From CAISIP01 sp038326025 (GTDB lineage: Bacteria > Pseudomonadota > Gammaproteobacteria > Burkholderiales > Burkholderiaceae_C): 64,000 nt of DNA. Positions 18,006 through 29,500 of the stretch are shown in pieces. The notes under the pieces are model-generated. The model had not been told where the DNA came from. It searched no databases and saw nothing but the letters and a program-made list of their open reading frames with translations. The translations under genes and the position numbers were made by a program. Position 1 is the first letter of the stretch. Each line of letters opens with the position of its first letter. The stretch spans positions 18,278 to 82,277 of the forward strand of contig JBBQJP010000016.1 in assembly GCA_038326025.1 (NCBI GenBank), written 5' to 3'.

Positions 18006-18290
18006 TCAGGCTTGCGTCTGGCCAGACACCGCAAACACCGGTACCGCCGACGACTTCCCCTTGAACAACATATCGCCCAGCGCACCGTGCGGCACGCGGC
18101 CCGCCAGCCCGAACTGCGTGTCGCCGTCGAGCAAAATGCCCTGGCCTGCCTCCTTGTTATGGGCCTCGAGCCGCGCCGCCAGATTCACCGTGTCACGGAT
18201 TCTAGGTCGCAGCGCCGGCGCATCCGGGAAGCGATCGGCACCGGATGCGCCAACGCCCGAAGGCTGCGCGCCGGGCCCGCGATCAAGCAT
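18006..18290 (-). pseudogene. C-terminal scar of a class III nucleotide cyclase
   Basis: From about 18203 to 18006 the frame reads DTVNLAARLEAHNKEAGQ, then DGDTQFGL and LFKGKSSAVPVFAV. This is the last 65 residues of a class III cyclase, including the conserved DTVNLAARLE. It is closely similar to the C-terminus of the REC-cyclase ending at 22146. The upstream 29 residues of this open frame (ATG 18290) are unrelated and the catalytic half is missing. It adjoins the TolB-TPR cyclase stop (TGAATG), so it could still be translated, but it cannot be a cyclase alone. Confidence 0.7.
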
Positions 18291-20072
18291 TCACGCCAGC
18301 GCACCAGGAACGACCTGCGCCGGCAATCCCGCCAGACGCAGTTCATCGACGAACATGCCCAGTACCGGCGCTTGCGCAATGATGCGGTACGAGGGAAACA
18401 CGGCGCTGAAGTCCCGGGCAAATGCCATTGCCTCGCCCAGCCGACCGAGCCGCACCAGGCAAACGATGGTGAGCAGGCATGATGGCGTGTGGTTGGGATA
18501 GACCGCCAGCGCACGCCGCGCAAAAACGAGGCCCTGGGCATAGTCGCCCCGCAGCACATGGGCGCCTGCCTGGCCCGCCAGCGGCATCACGCTCAGCGGG
18601 TCGAACGGCGACAGCCTGAGCGCCTGCTGCGACAAGGCGATCGACTTGTCGCTCAGCCCGGCCCAGGTCGCGATCACCGAACCATGACCATGGGCATGCG
18701 CGGAGCTGGGATTGAGTGCGATAGCCCGGTCGATCATCTCCATGGCAGCGCCATAGTCCTTGGTCGCCAGCGCCAGCGCAATAGCGCCATGGGCCAGCGT
18801 TCCGGCGTCTTCGGTCTGCAACGACCGCACCGCCTGCGCATGGAGCAGCATCGGTGCGACGAAGTCGGCGGGCATGCTGCCCTCCCACAGCGATTTGGCG
18901 AAATAGCACCAGGCGGCGACGCCGTGGGCCTCGGCATAGCCAGGATCCTTCGCCAGCGCATGGTCGACATACTGCAGTGCCAGGTTTCGACCTTCGGGAC
19001 GGGGGTCGAACATATGGGCCAGCGCACGCAGATAGAAGTCATACGCCCCGAGGTCGTCCGGACGCTTGCGCCGGATGCGCTCGATTTCCGCCTTGCGCAG
19101 CGCGGGCTCGATCACCGCCAGCACACTTTCGGTGATCTCGTCCTGCACCGCGAAGATGTCGACCAGTTCCCGGTCATACCGTTCGGCCCACAGGTGGGCC
19201 CCGCTCGCCGTATCCAGCAGGTGAGCCGTGATCCGGACCCTGGAGCCGGCCTTGCGCACCGTGCCTCCGATGAGGTAACGCACGCCCAGACGTTGCCCGG
19301 CCGCCTGCACATCCACCTGCTCCTCGCGGAACTGGAAGCTGGAGTTCCTGGCAATCACGAACAACCAGCGCATGCGTGCCAACCCGGTCAGCAGATCCTC
19401 CGCGATTCCGTCGGTGAAATACGCCTGCTCGGGGTCGCCGCTCATGTTGGCGAACGGCAGCACGGCGATGGAGGGTTTGTCGGGCTGGGCCAGCGCAGAC
19501 CCCTCGGCTGCGATGCCCGGATGCACCGGACCCGTGCCCACACCCGGCGTGGCGACACGATAGACCCGCACCGGGTCTGCAATGTTCTTGACGACCTGCT
19601 CGCCCCGGTCTTCGAAGATCGCCTCCAGCTTGCCCTTGACGGCGATCCGCACCGAATCCGAGACCGCGATACCGCCGGGATCGGCCAGGCCTTGCAGCCG
19701 CGCCGCGATATTGACGCCGTCGCCATACACCGTGCCATCGGGCTTCTCGATGACGTCGCCCAGGTGAACACCGATGCGAAACCGCATCTGGCGCTGCGGC
19801 GGCGCCCGTTCCGCCGTCGGATTGATGCTGGCCTGGATCGCCTGGGCGGCAGCAACGGCCCCCGTGGCCGCTTCGAAAACGGCCAGCACCGAGTCGCCGG
19901 CCATGTCGATGACGCGGCCCGCGCGGGATTCGATGTGCGCGCGAAATACCGCCCGCGCAACATCCAGGTCACCCACCGTTGCAAGGTCGTCGCCAGTCAT
20001 CAGGCGTGCATACCCCACGGCATCTGCCGCCATGATCGCCGCCAGGCGATGCCTGAAACCGGTCGTGCTCAA
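18291..20072 (-). CDS. Class III nucleotide cyclase with TolB-like domain and TPR repeats
   Basis: The 593-residue protein has three parts. A cyclase homology domain (residues 1-180) carries RLAAIMAADAVGYARLM (first metal Asp), DMAGDSVLAVF (second metal Asp), FRIGVHLGDVI and VYGDGVNIAARLQ. A TolB N-terminal-like domain follows (about 200-320; PSIAVLPFANMSGDPEQAYF, then WAERYDRELVDIF). A TPR-rich C-terminus (about 340-590) includes AHGHGSVIATWAG and DYAQGLVFARRAL. Such proteins are common in alpha- and betaproteobacteria and probably make cAMP under control of protein partners. GDS replaces the more usual GDG at the second metal site. It is transcribed away from a degenerate sister copy that starts 111 bp upstream. 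Confidence 0.88.
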   Translation of the reverse strand: MSTTGFRHRLAAIMAADAVGYARLMTGDDLATVGDLDVARAVFRAHIESRAGRVIDMAGDSVLAVFEAATGAVAAAQAIQASINPTAERAPPQRQMRFRIGVHLGDVIEKPDGTVYGDGVNIAARLQGLADPGGIAVSDSVRIAVKGKLEAIFEDRGEQVVKNIADPVRVYRVATPGVGTGPVHPGIAAEGSALAQPDKPSIAVLPFANMSGDPEQAYFTDGIAEDLLTGLARMRWLFVIARNSSFQFREEQVDVQAAGQRLGVRYLIGGTVRKAGSRVRITAHLLDTASGAHLWAERYDRELVDIFAVQDEITESVLAVIEPALRKAEIERIRRKRPDDLGAYDFYLRALAHMFDPRPEGRNLALQYVDHALAKDPGYAEAHGVAAWCYFAKSLWEGSMPADFVAPMLLHAQAVRSLQTEDAGTLAHGAIALALATKDYGAAMEMIDRAIALNPSSAHAHGHGSVIATWAGLSDKSIALSQQALRLSPFDPLSVMPLAGQAGAHVLRGDYAQGLVFARRALAVYPNHTPSCLLTIVCLVRLGRLGEAMAFARDFSAVFPSYRIIAQAPVLGMFVDELRLAGLPAQVVPGALA

Positions 20073-20183
20073 ATGCGTCGCCCCTTGCCCGGTGCCATTG
20101 CCGGATCGTCCGACGATATTACCCGCACGCCGCCGGTTCAGCGTAAGACGGATTCGCCAGAACGACCAGACGGGTGCGCACGG

Positions 20184-21737
20184 ATGGGCGAAGCAGATCT
20201 CAGACAGCGGTTATCGGCGATCCTCGCGGACGACGCCGCGGATACTCGCGCCTGATGTCGATCAACGAACGCGCCACGGTGAAGGCGCTCGACACGGCGC
20301 GCACGGTGTTGCGGGCCCAGGTGGAGTCCAGCTAGGGCCGCGTCATCGACATGGCCGGCGACTCGGTGCTGGCCGTTTTCGAAGTGGCCACCGGTGCGGT
20401 GGCTGCCGCGCTGGCCATCCAGTCCACCGTCAATCCGATGGCCGATCAGTTGCCAGCAGAGCGCCAGATGCGTTTTCGCATCGGTGTTCACCTGGGCGAC
20501 GTCATCGAGAAGCCCGACGGCACGGTGTATGGCGACGGCGTCAATATCGCGGCGCGGCTGCAAGGCCTGGCCGATCCCGGCGGTATCGCGGTCTCGGGCT
20601 CGGTGCGGATCGCCGCCGCCAGCCGACGCCGACAAGCCATCGATCATCGTGCTGCCGTTCGTCAACATGAGCGTTGTCGCGGAACAGGACTTCTTTGCCG
20701 ACGGACTGACCGACCTGTCGCGCTTTCGCGCCCTGTTCGTCATCTCGCGAAACACCTCGTTCAAATACAAGGTCCGGGTCGTCGACGTCAAGCAGATTGC
20801 CCGCGAGTTCGGCGTACGCTACGTGGTCGAGGGCAGCGTGCGCAAGGCCTGCAACCGGGTACGGATCACGGTGCAACTGATCGATGCCGAGTCCGACCGC
20901 CGCATCTGGGCCGAGCGCTATGACCGCGAACTGGAGGACATATTCGCCATTCAGGACGAGGCCACGTCGGCGATCGTGACCACCTTGCCCGGGCGGCTCG
21001 AGGCCGATGCCCATAGCCGGGCTGAACGCACCCCCCCTCCAGCCTGGCGGCCTATGAATGCGTGCTGCAAGCCAAAGTGCTGCACCACCGCTCCAATCTG
21101 CCCGACAACCTGCGCGCCGTCGCGCTGATACAGCAGGCCATCGAACTCGACGCGCATTACGCCCACGCGTACGCCTGGCATGCCTGCATCCTCGGTCAGC
21201 AATGGAGCAACGGCTGGTGTGCGGACAGAGCCGAAACCGAACGATGACCTGATCGTGGTCCAGCAAGGCGAGATCCTGGCCTGGCTGGGCGAGGCGATCG
21301 ACGGCATCGCATGGATCCGCAAGGCGATGCGGCTGAGTCCCTACCTTCCGGAGCGCTTCTGGTTCCACCTCGCGCGCGCGCACTTTGTCGCCCGCCAGTA
21401 CGCGGACGCGATCACCGCACTGCGACACATCAGCGCGCCGGACGTGCTGCACTGCGCCTTGCTCGCTGCCTGCCATGCCCGGCTGGACGACATGTCCCAG
21501 TCCCAATCCCAGGTATCCCTGGTGCTCCAGCGCAATCCGGCGTTCTCCATTGCCGCACATTGCGAACCGCTGCTGCACTATCGGAACGACGCCGATCGAC
21601 GGCACCACTGCGAATCGCTGCGCCTGGCCGGACTGCCCGACGAGAACCCTGACCGGCCACAGGTCGAACCGACGCGGAGCTCCCGATCACCTCCGCATTT
21701 GTCCAGTAGGACGCGCGGCGCCAATAGCGACGGATAG
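20184..21737 (+). pseudogene. Degenerate class III cyclase/TolB/TPR gene
   Basis: This is a relic of the same architecture as the intact minus-strand cyclase. Starting at ATG 20184 (MGEADLRQRLSAILADDAA) it shows a lost base near 20237 that shifts YSRLMSINERA out of frame, then an in-frame TAG near 20333 just before GRVIDMAGDS. Next is a deletion with frameshift near 20620, which removes about 50 residues between SVRIA and DKPSI. Further shifts occur near 21035 and 21245. Recognisable pieces include GVHLGDVIEKPDG, YGDGVNIAARLQ, WAERYDRELEDIFAIQDE and TPR-like helices such as EAIDGIAWIRKAMRLSPY. With several independent lesions it cannot be functional. Confidence 0.9.
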
Positions 21738-22135
21738 TGACGACAAACGGGGGCCACGTAGGACATCCACTACCCCATTTGGCGGTGTCGCGCCGGCGTG
21801 GCAACGAGCCACTCTTCGACGCGCAGGTGACGTCGGTCCGTGCCGTGGTTCAGACGCCGGAGAAACGCTGCTGGGTCGAACGCGAACAGGTGGCCAGCGA
21901 GAGCCGCAACAAAGTCCCGGGCGTGATCGCCGGCGGCGCAGTCGGCTCATCGGTGGGCGGAGGTGGTACCACGCAGGAGCAGGATGTGCAGCGCTGCGAC
22001 ACGCCGCAGGCGCAGGCCCGTCCCGAACTGTGGGACGTGCGTTATGTCTTTCGCGGCCAGGAACACCGGGTCCAGATGACGACAGAACCCGGCGCCACCA
22101 TCACCGTCAACCGCGACGGAGAACTGCGGGTCTGA
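21737..22135 (+). pseudogene. Truncated glycine-zipper (2TM) envelope protein
   Basis: The stretch from about 21800 resembles glycine-zipper outer-membrane lipoproteins. It has VTSVRAVVQTP, a Cys in KRCWVE, a single short zipper VIAGGAVGSSVGGGG, a second conserved Cys in QRCDTP, and a C-terminal beta domain (WDVRYVFRGQEHRV, then PGATITVNRDG). The expected N-terminal signal/lipobox and the second glycine-zipper helix are absent. The only available starts (GTG 21737) abut the cyclase relic. I read it as a 5'-truncated, internally shortened remnant, although the C-terminal frame is intact. Confidence 0.55.
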
Positions 22136-22145
22136 CGCTGCAGTG

Positions 22146-23183
22146 CTAGGCGGGCGTGTTGATCGCAAACACCGGCACCGCTGCCGACTTGCCCTTGAAC
22201 AGCACATCGCCCAGCGCCTCCAGTGCAATCCGGTCACCCAGCGCAACCTGCGTATCGCCATCGATCAGGATGGAACGCACCGCCACCTTGGTGTGTGCTT
22301 CCAGCCGCGCCGCCAGGTTGACGGTGTCGCCGATGCAGGTGTAGGTGGCGCGCTGCTGGGTGCCGGTATAACCGGCCACCACTTCGCCCGAGGCAATGCC
22401 GATACCGATGCGGATCGGCTGCTTGTCCAGCGCAACGCGTTCGACATTGAACAGCGCGATCATTTCCATCATGTCCAGCGCTGCGCGTGCGGCAGCCAGT
22501 GGCGCATCCTCCAGCGCCTGCGGTGCGCCGAAGATGGCCATGAGGCCGTCGCCGACCATCTGATTCACGACACCGCCGTTGCCGCTGATCGCATCGAACA
22601 TCAACGTGTAATAGGTGTTGAGCAGCTCGATGGTCTCCTCGGGCGACTGAGACTCCACCAGCGACGTGAAGCTGCGGATGTCGGAGAACATCACGGTGCA
22701 AGAGACACGCCGCCCTCCCAGTGCAAAACCCGACTCGGCCATGTCGTCTGCCACCTCGGAGGTGGCAAAGCGCTTGACGAGTTCCTTCTGCTGGTCGCGC
22801 AGGCGCTTCTTCTCCAGGCTCGAGTTGATGCGCGCCTTGAGCAGCACCGGGTTGACCGGCTTGTTCAGGTAGTCGTCGGCGCCCAGTTCGATGCAACGCA
22901 CGATGTCCGCCACCCCCTCGAGCGAGCTGGTCACGATCACCGGAATGTCGCGCAGCTTGCTGTCGGCCACCATCTGCTCGAGCACACCAAAACCGTCGAG
23001 CTCCGGCATTTCCATGTCCAGCAGCACCAGGTCGAAGGGCTCGGCACGCAGCATCTCCAGCGCAATGCGCCCATTCTCGGCGCTGGCCACGCCATGGCCC
23101 TGGACTTCCAGGCTGCGGGTCAGCAGCAGGCGGTTGACCTTGTTGTCATCGGCCACCAGCAGCCGGGTACGGCGGTCAGCCAT
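22146..23183 (-). CDS. Response regulator fused to class III nucleotide cyclase
   Basis: The 345-residue protein has an N-terminal receiver domain (1-125). It shows the acidic pair in LLVADDN (residues 12-13), phospho-acceptor Asp56 in LVLLDMEMPELDG, and NKP with the conserved Lys. A helical linker (about 125-165) leads to a cyclase domain (165-345) with both metal Asp residues (VMFSDIRSF and VGDGLMAIFG) and CIGDTVNLAARLE. It is expected to make cAMP (cGMP is not excluded) when the receiver is phosphorylated. The start overlaps the HPt gene by 8 bp. As the last gene in the giant-kinase run it is the likely output of the relay. Confidence 0.92.
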   Translation of the reverse strand: MADRRTRLLVADDNKVNRLLLTRSLEVQGHGVASAENGRIALEMLRAEPFDLVLLDMEMPELDGFGVLEQMVADSKLRDIPVIVTSSLEGVADIVRCIELGADDYLNKPVNPVLLKARINSSLEKKRLRDQQKELVKRFATSEVADDMAESGFALGGRRVSCTVMFSDIRSFTSLVESQSPEETIELLNTYYTLMFDAISGNGGVVNQMVGDGLMAIFGAPQALEDAPLAAARAALDMMEMIALFNVERVALDKQPIRIGIGIASGEVVAGYTGTQQRATYTCIGDTVNLAARLEAHTKVAVRSILIDGDTQVALGDRIALEALGDVLFKGKSAAVPVFAINTPA

Positions 23184-23511
23184 GACACAAGGCCTTGAGC
23201 GCCGTGGCCACCCGCTGGTACTCGGCATCCAGTGCGTCGAGCGGCGCACTGTCCGTGACCATGCCACCGAGCTCCAGTTGCCGGGCCATGACGCCCAGTG
23301 CGGTGGCACCAAATGTTTGGCTGTTGGACTTGAGCGAGTGCGCGGCGCGGCGGAAGCTGTCGGCGTCCTGCGCAGCCTGCGCGCTGCGCAGGTCGGCCAG
23401 CATCGTCGGCGCCTCCTCGATAAAGGTATCCACCAGTTCGACCACGAATTCGGCGCCCGCGGCCTCCTGCAATTCGGCGAATGTCGCTGGGTTGATCGTC
23501 GGCTCTGGCAT
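23176..23511 (-). CDS. HPt (histidine phosphotransfer) protein
   Basis: The 111-residue, all-helical protein has the HPt motif AAHSLKSNSQTFGA, with phospho-acceptor His58 and the usual Lys two residues later. Its role is to shuttle phosphate between receiver domains. The context is telling: it lies 2 bp after the stop of a giant hybrid kinase with two receivers, and overlaps the start of the REC-cyclase gene. It is a natural bridge from kinase receivers to REC-cyclase Asp56. That it serves all four kinases of the run is inference. Confidence 0.92.
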   Translation of the reverse strand: MPEPTINPATFAELQEAAGAEFVVELVDTFIEEAPTMLADLRSAQAAQDADSFRRAAHSLKSNSQTFGATALGVMARQLELGGMVTDSAPLDALDAEYQRVATALKALCHG

Positions 23512-23513
23512 CG

Positions 23514-26500
23514 TCAGTTTTCCTTGCGCGCTTTGGCATTGATCAGCGCTTCGACCAGCTGGTCGACACGGATCGGTTTGGTCACGTAATCATCCATGCC
23601 TGCAGCCAGGCACTCCTCGCGGTCGCCCTGCATCGCATTGGCCGTCATCGCCACGATACGCGGGCGCTTTTCTGGCGTCCAGCGCTGGCTGATCCAACGT
23701 GATGCTTCCAGGCCGTCCATCTCGGGCATCTGCACATCCATCAGAATCACATCGTAGGTCTGGCGTTCGACCGATTCAATCGCCTCCAGACCATTGCTGG
23801 CCAGGTCGGCCCGGTAACCCATCTGCTGCAACAACCGCAGCGCCAGCTTCTGGTTCACCACATTGTCCTCTGCCAGCAAAATGCGCAACGGATGGCGCTG
23901 CGCCATGCCGGGGTCCATGGTCGGCTTGACCTTGGCCCGGGCCGGTAAGTGCGCAGTTCCTGCAGCCAGCAGGTTCATCAGGCAGTCGAACAACTGGCTC
24001 TGGTGCAAGGGCTTGGTCAGGGTCGCCCGGAACAGATCCTCGCCCTCGGCCAGAGCCTCGCGCCGGCCCAGTGACGTGAACAACACCAGCGGCAGGTCTT
24101 TGCGAACCACCTGGATCTTGCGCGCAAGAGTCACACCGTCCATCTCGGGCATGTGCATGTCGAGGATGGCCAGGTCGAATGCTTCGCCCTCGTCCAGCCA
24201 CAACAAGGCCTGTTCGGGCGACTCGGTGTCGCGCGCCAGCATGCCCCAGCGACCTGTCTGCAAGGACAGGATCTTGCGATTGGTCGCGTTGTCGTCGACG
24301 ATCAGCAGGCGCTTGCCGGCCAGGTCGGGTTGTTCCCCCGAATAATCACGCCGGCTCGCCGTCGGCAACTCCGCAACCGGCGCGGCGATGGTAAAGCGGA
24401 ACGTCGAACCGTGGCCGGCGCCGTCGCTCTCGACCCACATCGTTCCGCCCATCAGTTCGGCCAGCCGTTTGCTGATCGCCAAACCCAGGCCGGTGCCGCC
24501 ATATTTGCGTGTTGTCGAGCTGTCGGCCTGGCTGAAGCTCTGGAACAGCTTGGCGATGCCGGCAGGGCTCAGGCCAATGCCGCTGTCGCGCACGGCAAAT
24601 TCGAGCTGCGGCCGCCCGTCGTCCACCGTCGCACTCTGCACGGTCAATACCACCTCACCCGCATCCGTGAACTTCACCGCATTGGACAGCAGGTTCAGCA
24701 GCACCTGGCGCAAGCGGGTCACGTCACCATCGATGGCCGCCGGCACATGGCCTTCGAATACATAGGCGATCTCGAGCTTCTTCTCCTGTGCCCGGCCGGC
24801 GATCAGGTCCAGCGCCGACTCCACACATTCGCGCAGGTCGAACGGATGCGCCTCCACGTCCATGCGCCCGGCCTCGATCTTGGAAAAATCCAGGATGTCG
24901 TTGATGATGGTCAGCAGCGCATCGCCGCTGTCACGGATGGTGCCGGCAAAATCGCGCTGCTCGTCGTTGAGCGGCGTGTCCAGCAGCAAGCCGCTCATGC
25001 CGATCACCGCATTCATCGGCGTGCGGATCTCGTGGCTCATCGTGGCCAGGAAGCTGCTTTTGGCCTCGTTGGCAGATTCTGCAGCGGCGCGGGCCTCCTG
25101 CGTTTCATTGAACATGCGCGCGTTCTGGATCGCGATCACGGCCTGGTCGGCGAAGGTCTTGATCAGCGTGATCTCCTTCTCGGTGAAGGGCCTGACCGGA
25201 AAACGTGCAACACCGAAACAACCGATGCCCTGGCCCTTCCAGACCAACGGCACGTAGAGTTGCGAATGGTCGCCCATCCAATGTGTGCTTTCGCGCACAC
25301 CTTGCGGCACGCCTTCGCCATTCTGTACGTCCGGATAGTGCAGCACGACGCGCTTGTGCGCCGCATAGCCGTGAACCGTATCGCGTGCCGACGACGGAAA
25401 CAATCGATGCAGGTATTCCACCACCTTCGGATACATGGCGTCGCCCGGAAACTGCGGATCACGGTTGACTTGCAGACGAGCCATCCCGTCGTCACCGATC
25501 AATATGATGTTCACATAGTTCGTGTCCAGGATGCGTTGGGCGCGGGTCAGTATGGTGTCGAACACCGGCTGGATATCGGCAATGGACTGGCTGATCACCT
25601 GCAGCACATCGGCAGATGCCGTCTGCTGCACCAGCGCCTCCTGGGTCTCGTTGAACAGCCGCGCATTCTGGATCGCGATGACCGCCTGATCCGCGAAGGT
25701 CTGCACCAGTTCCAGCTCCTTGGGCCGGAACGGACCAGTGGAACGCGCAACACCGATCGCACCGATTCCGCGCCCGTCCCACAACATCGGCGCGAACATC
25801 AGCGAGGTATAGCCCACTTGGGCGGCCATTTTGCGCAATACACCGGGCACATCGGCCCCGTGAACCAGATCGGGCCAGTGCAAGACACGCCGCTCGCGGA
25901 TGGCCTGGCCTGCAGGTGTCCGCTCCACCGGGGCCGGAAAGGTTGCTGCAACGATGTCGCGCGCCTTTCCCAGATAGGCACCGATGCGCAGCATGCCCTG
26001 CTCGTCGACCAGCAACACATCGAGTTCGTCACCACCGAACAGGTGCTGGCAGCTTTGCAAAATCTTGTCGAATACCGGTTGCGAATCCGATACCGACTGG
26101 CTGATGACGCTCAGGATATCTGCCGACGCCTTCTGCTGTTCCAGCGACTCACTGACTTCGCGGTTGCGCGCCTCGAGTTCGTTGAACAATCGGGTGTTCT
26201 CGACCGCGATGACTGCCTGATCTGCGAATATCTGCAACAGCGTGAGCACCTTGTCGGGAAAGGCGCCAGCGGCAAGGCGCCCGACCGCGATCGAGCCAAT
26301 CGCGCGCCCGCCCTGCAACATCGGCACTGCCAGTATGCTGCGGTAGCTGGTCGCGCTGGCGGCCTCAAACAGGCCGTAGTCCGCATCGCGCGACACATCC
26401 GGAATTTGCACCGGCTCGCCCGCCAGGATGCTGCGCCCGTGCACCGAGCTTGGGTCCGGCTTGCGCGGAAAAGCGCCGCGTATCACTGCCTCGGCCTCTG

Positions 26501-29500
26501 CCACGGTGCCATGCCAGCCCAGCATGTGCATCTGCTCGCCGTCGAACCGCGTCGTGCCGCCCATGTCAGCGCCACTGAGCACACACGCGCGCTCGGCGAT
26601 CGCCTGGAACACCGGGGTCACGTCGGTCGGCGATTCGCTGATGATGCGCAGGATGTCGGCAGTCGCCGTCTGGCGCTCCAACGCCTCGCGGGTCTCGTTG
26701 AACAGCCGCACGTTCTCGATCGCGATCACGGCCTGGTCGGCGAAGCCGCGCAGCGATGCGATCTCCTGCTCGGTGAACGCACCGACGGTCGTGCGGGCCG
26801 CGGTCAGCACACCGATACATTCGCCGGTACGCAGCAAAGGCACCATCAGCGAAGATCGAAGGCCGAACTTCTCATATTGCAGGTTTTCGTCCACCGGCCG
26901 CTCGGCCCGATCCCAGTCGGGCACGTGCAGCAACTGCCCGCTGGCAAATACGCGGCTCGGGAAATTGGCGTCCGGATCGATCGGGTTGCGCCTGCGCGTA
27001 CGGGACCACCCTTTCGCCGGCCCCTCACCGCTTACCGACATGATCATGAAGGCGTCGCCGTCGCGCTGCAACACCGCGCCAAAAACACAATCCAGCAGGC
27101 GATGCGCCGTGGCAGCGATGGCATCGAATACCGGCAGGACATTGTCGGGGGACTGGCTGATGACACGCAGGATGTCGGCGCTCGCGGTCTGCTGCTGCAG
27201 TGCGTCCTCGGTCTCGTTGAACAGCCGAACGTTCTCGATCGCGATCAGCGCCTGGTCGCGGAACGACTCGGCGATAGCCAACTCCTTGGCCGCGAATGCG
27301 TGGGCCCGGCTGCTTGCAAACGCCAATAAGCCGATGCACTGGTCGCCGCGCAGCAAGGGCAGGTACAAAGCCGACTCGATACCGAACTGCGAGCGGATAT
27401 CACGCTCATGAAGCGGCAACTCGAGTACCGACCAGTCGGGCAGGTTCAACACGGCCCGATCGAGGATCGCCCGTGACGGATAGTTGAGCGCCGGATCCAG
27501 CGGGAGCTGCGCCGGTCCCAAGTCGCCGATCGGCCCTGCGGGAGTCGCACCGGCCGCCGGCGTAAACGTCGCGCCGTCGCACCGTATGACAAAAGCGCTG
27601 TCGCATTTGATCAAGCGGATCGCGCCCTGCACGATCGCATCGAACACCGGCTGCACATCGGTGGGAGAACTGCTGATCACGCGCAGGATGTCGGCACTCG
27701 CAGTCTGGCGCGCCAGGGCCTCCTGGGTCTCGTTGAACATGCCTGCGTTCTGGATCGCGATCACCGCCTGGTCGGCGAATGTCTTGATCATCCGCGCGTC
27801 CTTGTCGGTAAACGGGCGCATGTCCAGATGCAGCACCGCGATCGTTCCAAACGTACGGCCGTTGGACACCATGGCCGCACTGAGCATCGAACAGTTGGAG
27901 CCAACGGCGATCGATGCGGCCCGGACGCTGTCCGGAACGCTGTCGCCGTGCTGCACGTCGGGCCAGTACGACGCCGCCCCCGTCAATAGTCCGGGACCGG
28001 GCGCAGGCCGCGGGAACAGGCCGCGCAACGCATCCGACCTTTGCCCGCTGCCTGCCTGATAGTGCAGCTGCCCATCGTCACCCCGGGCGGTGATGACCAG
28101 CTCGGCGCCGGGCCACATGCGCTCCATGCTGGCGCAGATGGCGTTGAACACCGGTTGCGTGTCGGCCACGGACTGGCCGATCACATTGAGCACCGCGGCC
28201 GACGCCTGTTGCTGCTCCAGCGCCTCCTTGGTTTCCTGCACCAGGCGCGCGTTCTCCAGCGCCACACCCATGCTGGCGGCGATGGTCTGCAGCAGCCGCA
28301 ACTCGGCCTCGCCGTAGGCAAACTCGCGCTCGTGGTTCTGCAACGCCACGAAACCGAGAGCCCGGTTGCTGCCGACGATTGGCACGGCAACCAGCGAACG
28401 GCACAAGTCGGTACCTGGCGCAGTCATCATACGCATGGCGGTCATTTCAGCGCGCGAATTGACCACCAGCGTCTGGCGTCGCTGCAGGTGCTCGTATTCC
28501 CGGTCGCCCGGGCCGATGACCCGACCCGAGCGATGGTGCGGGATCGCCCGGCCGTGTTCATAGTTGTACAGCGTGCGCAGGGTCCGGCTCTCGTCGTCAT
28601 ACCAAGACATGCTGACGCTGCCGGTTCGGAAAACCTCGCGCAACTTGTCGCCCACCAGCGTTGCAATAGCCTGAAAGTCCAGTTCACCTGCCACGCCACG
28701 CTGGATCGCGGAAATCACCTCGAGTTCGGCAACCCGCTCATCCAGCGCCACCGTGCGTTCCCGCACCTTGGCCTCCAGCCCTGCTGCCCACTGGGTGTTG
28801 TCCAGTGCCACCGCAGCCTGGGATGCCAGCATGGCAAACAGGTCGGCATCACCATCGTGGAACCGGCCAAACGCCCCGTCGATGTCTGCGTACAGGTGAC
28901 CCAGCACGCGCCGCTGCACCACCAGCGGCGCCACCAGGCATGAGCGCTGGCAGACGGGCTCAACCCCCTCTGGCCCGTGCCGTAACCGGGTGACCTGGGT
29001 CGCTGCGGCTTCATCCAGCCACGGCGTGACCTGGCGCAGCAGCAGCGCCGCGTTTTCCCCGCCTGGAACCAAAGCACCTCCAATCTCCCGTCCCGCATTA
29101 CCCTCTAGCACAATCAGCACCCGCTGCGCGCCACTGAGCTCGGTGATCTCGTCGACCAGAAATCCCTGCAGTTCTGCGCTGCCGCGCAGCTCATTGAGGC
29201 GCACGCCGGTATCCACCAGACGCTTGAACGGTTCGCGCAGATTGCCGTCGTGCGCCAGATGGACCAGCCGCCGAGCGTCCGACAGACCGTGGCGAGGCGC
29301 CTCGTCCAGCCAGGCGGCGATGATGTCGCGATTGACCCAGTGCTTGTTGAGGTAGCTGCGCCGCAGGCCTTCATCGCGTACATGGTGCGTGGCCTCGAGC
29401 AAAATCGCATGGGCACGTTGCAGCGCAGTCCAGGATTGGGTCGGGTCACCGCACGCCGCCAGCGCGCGGCTGTGCCACCACCAGATGTCATGACTCTGGC

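Noticed and set aside
18489..20255. 588-codon plus-strand frame opposite the TolB-TPR cyclase
   Set aside because: It is a shadow of the intact cyclase. Only its last codons (from 20184) belong to the cyclase relic.
24153..27329. 1058-codon open frame on the plus strand
   Set aside because: It is antisense to kinase 1, and its repetitive His/Arg/Gln-rich sequence mirrors the GAF linkers.
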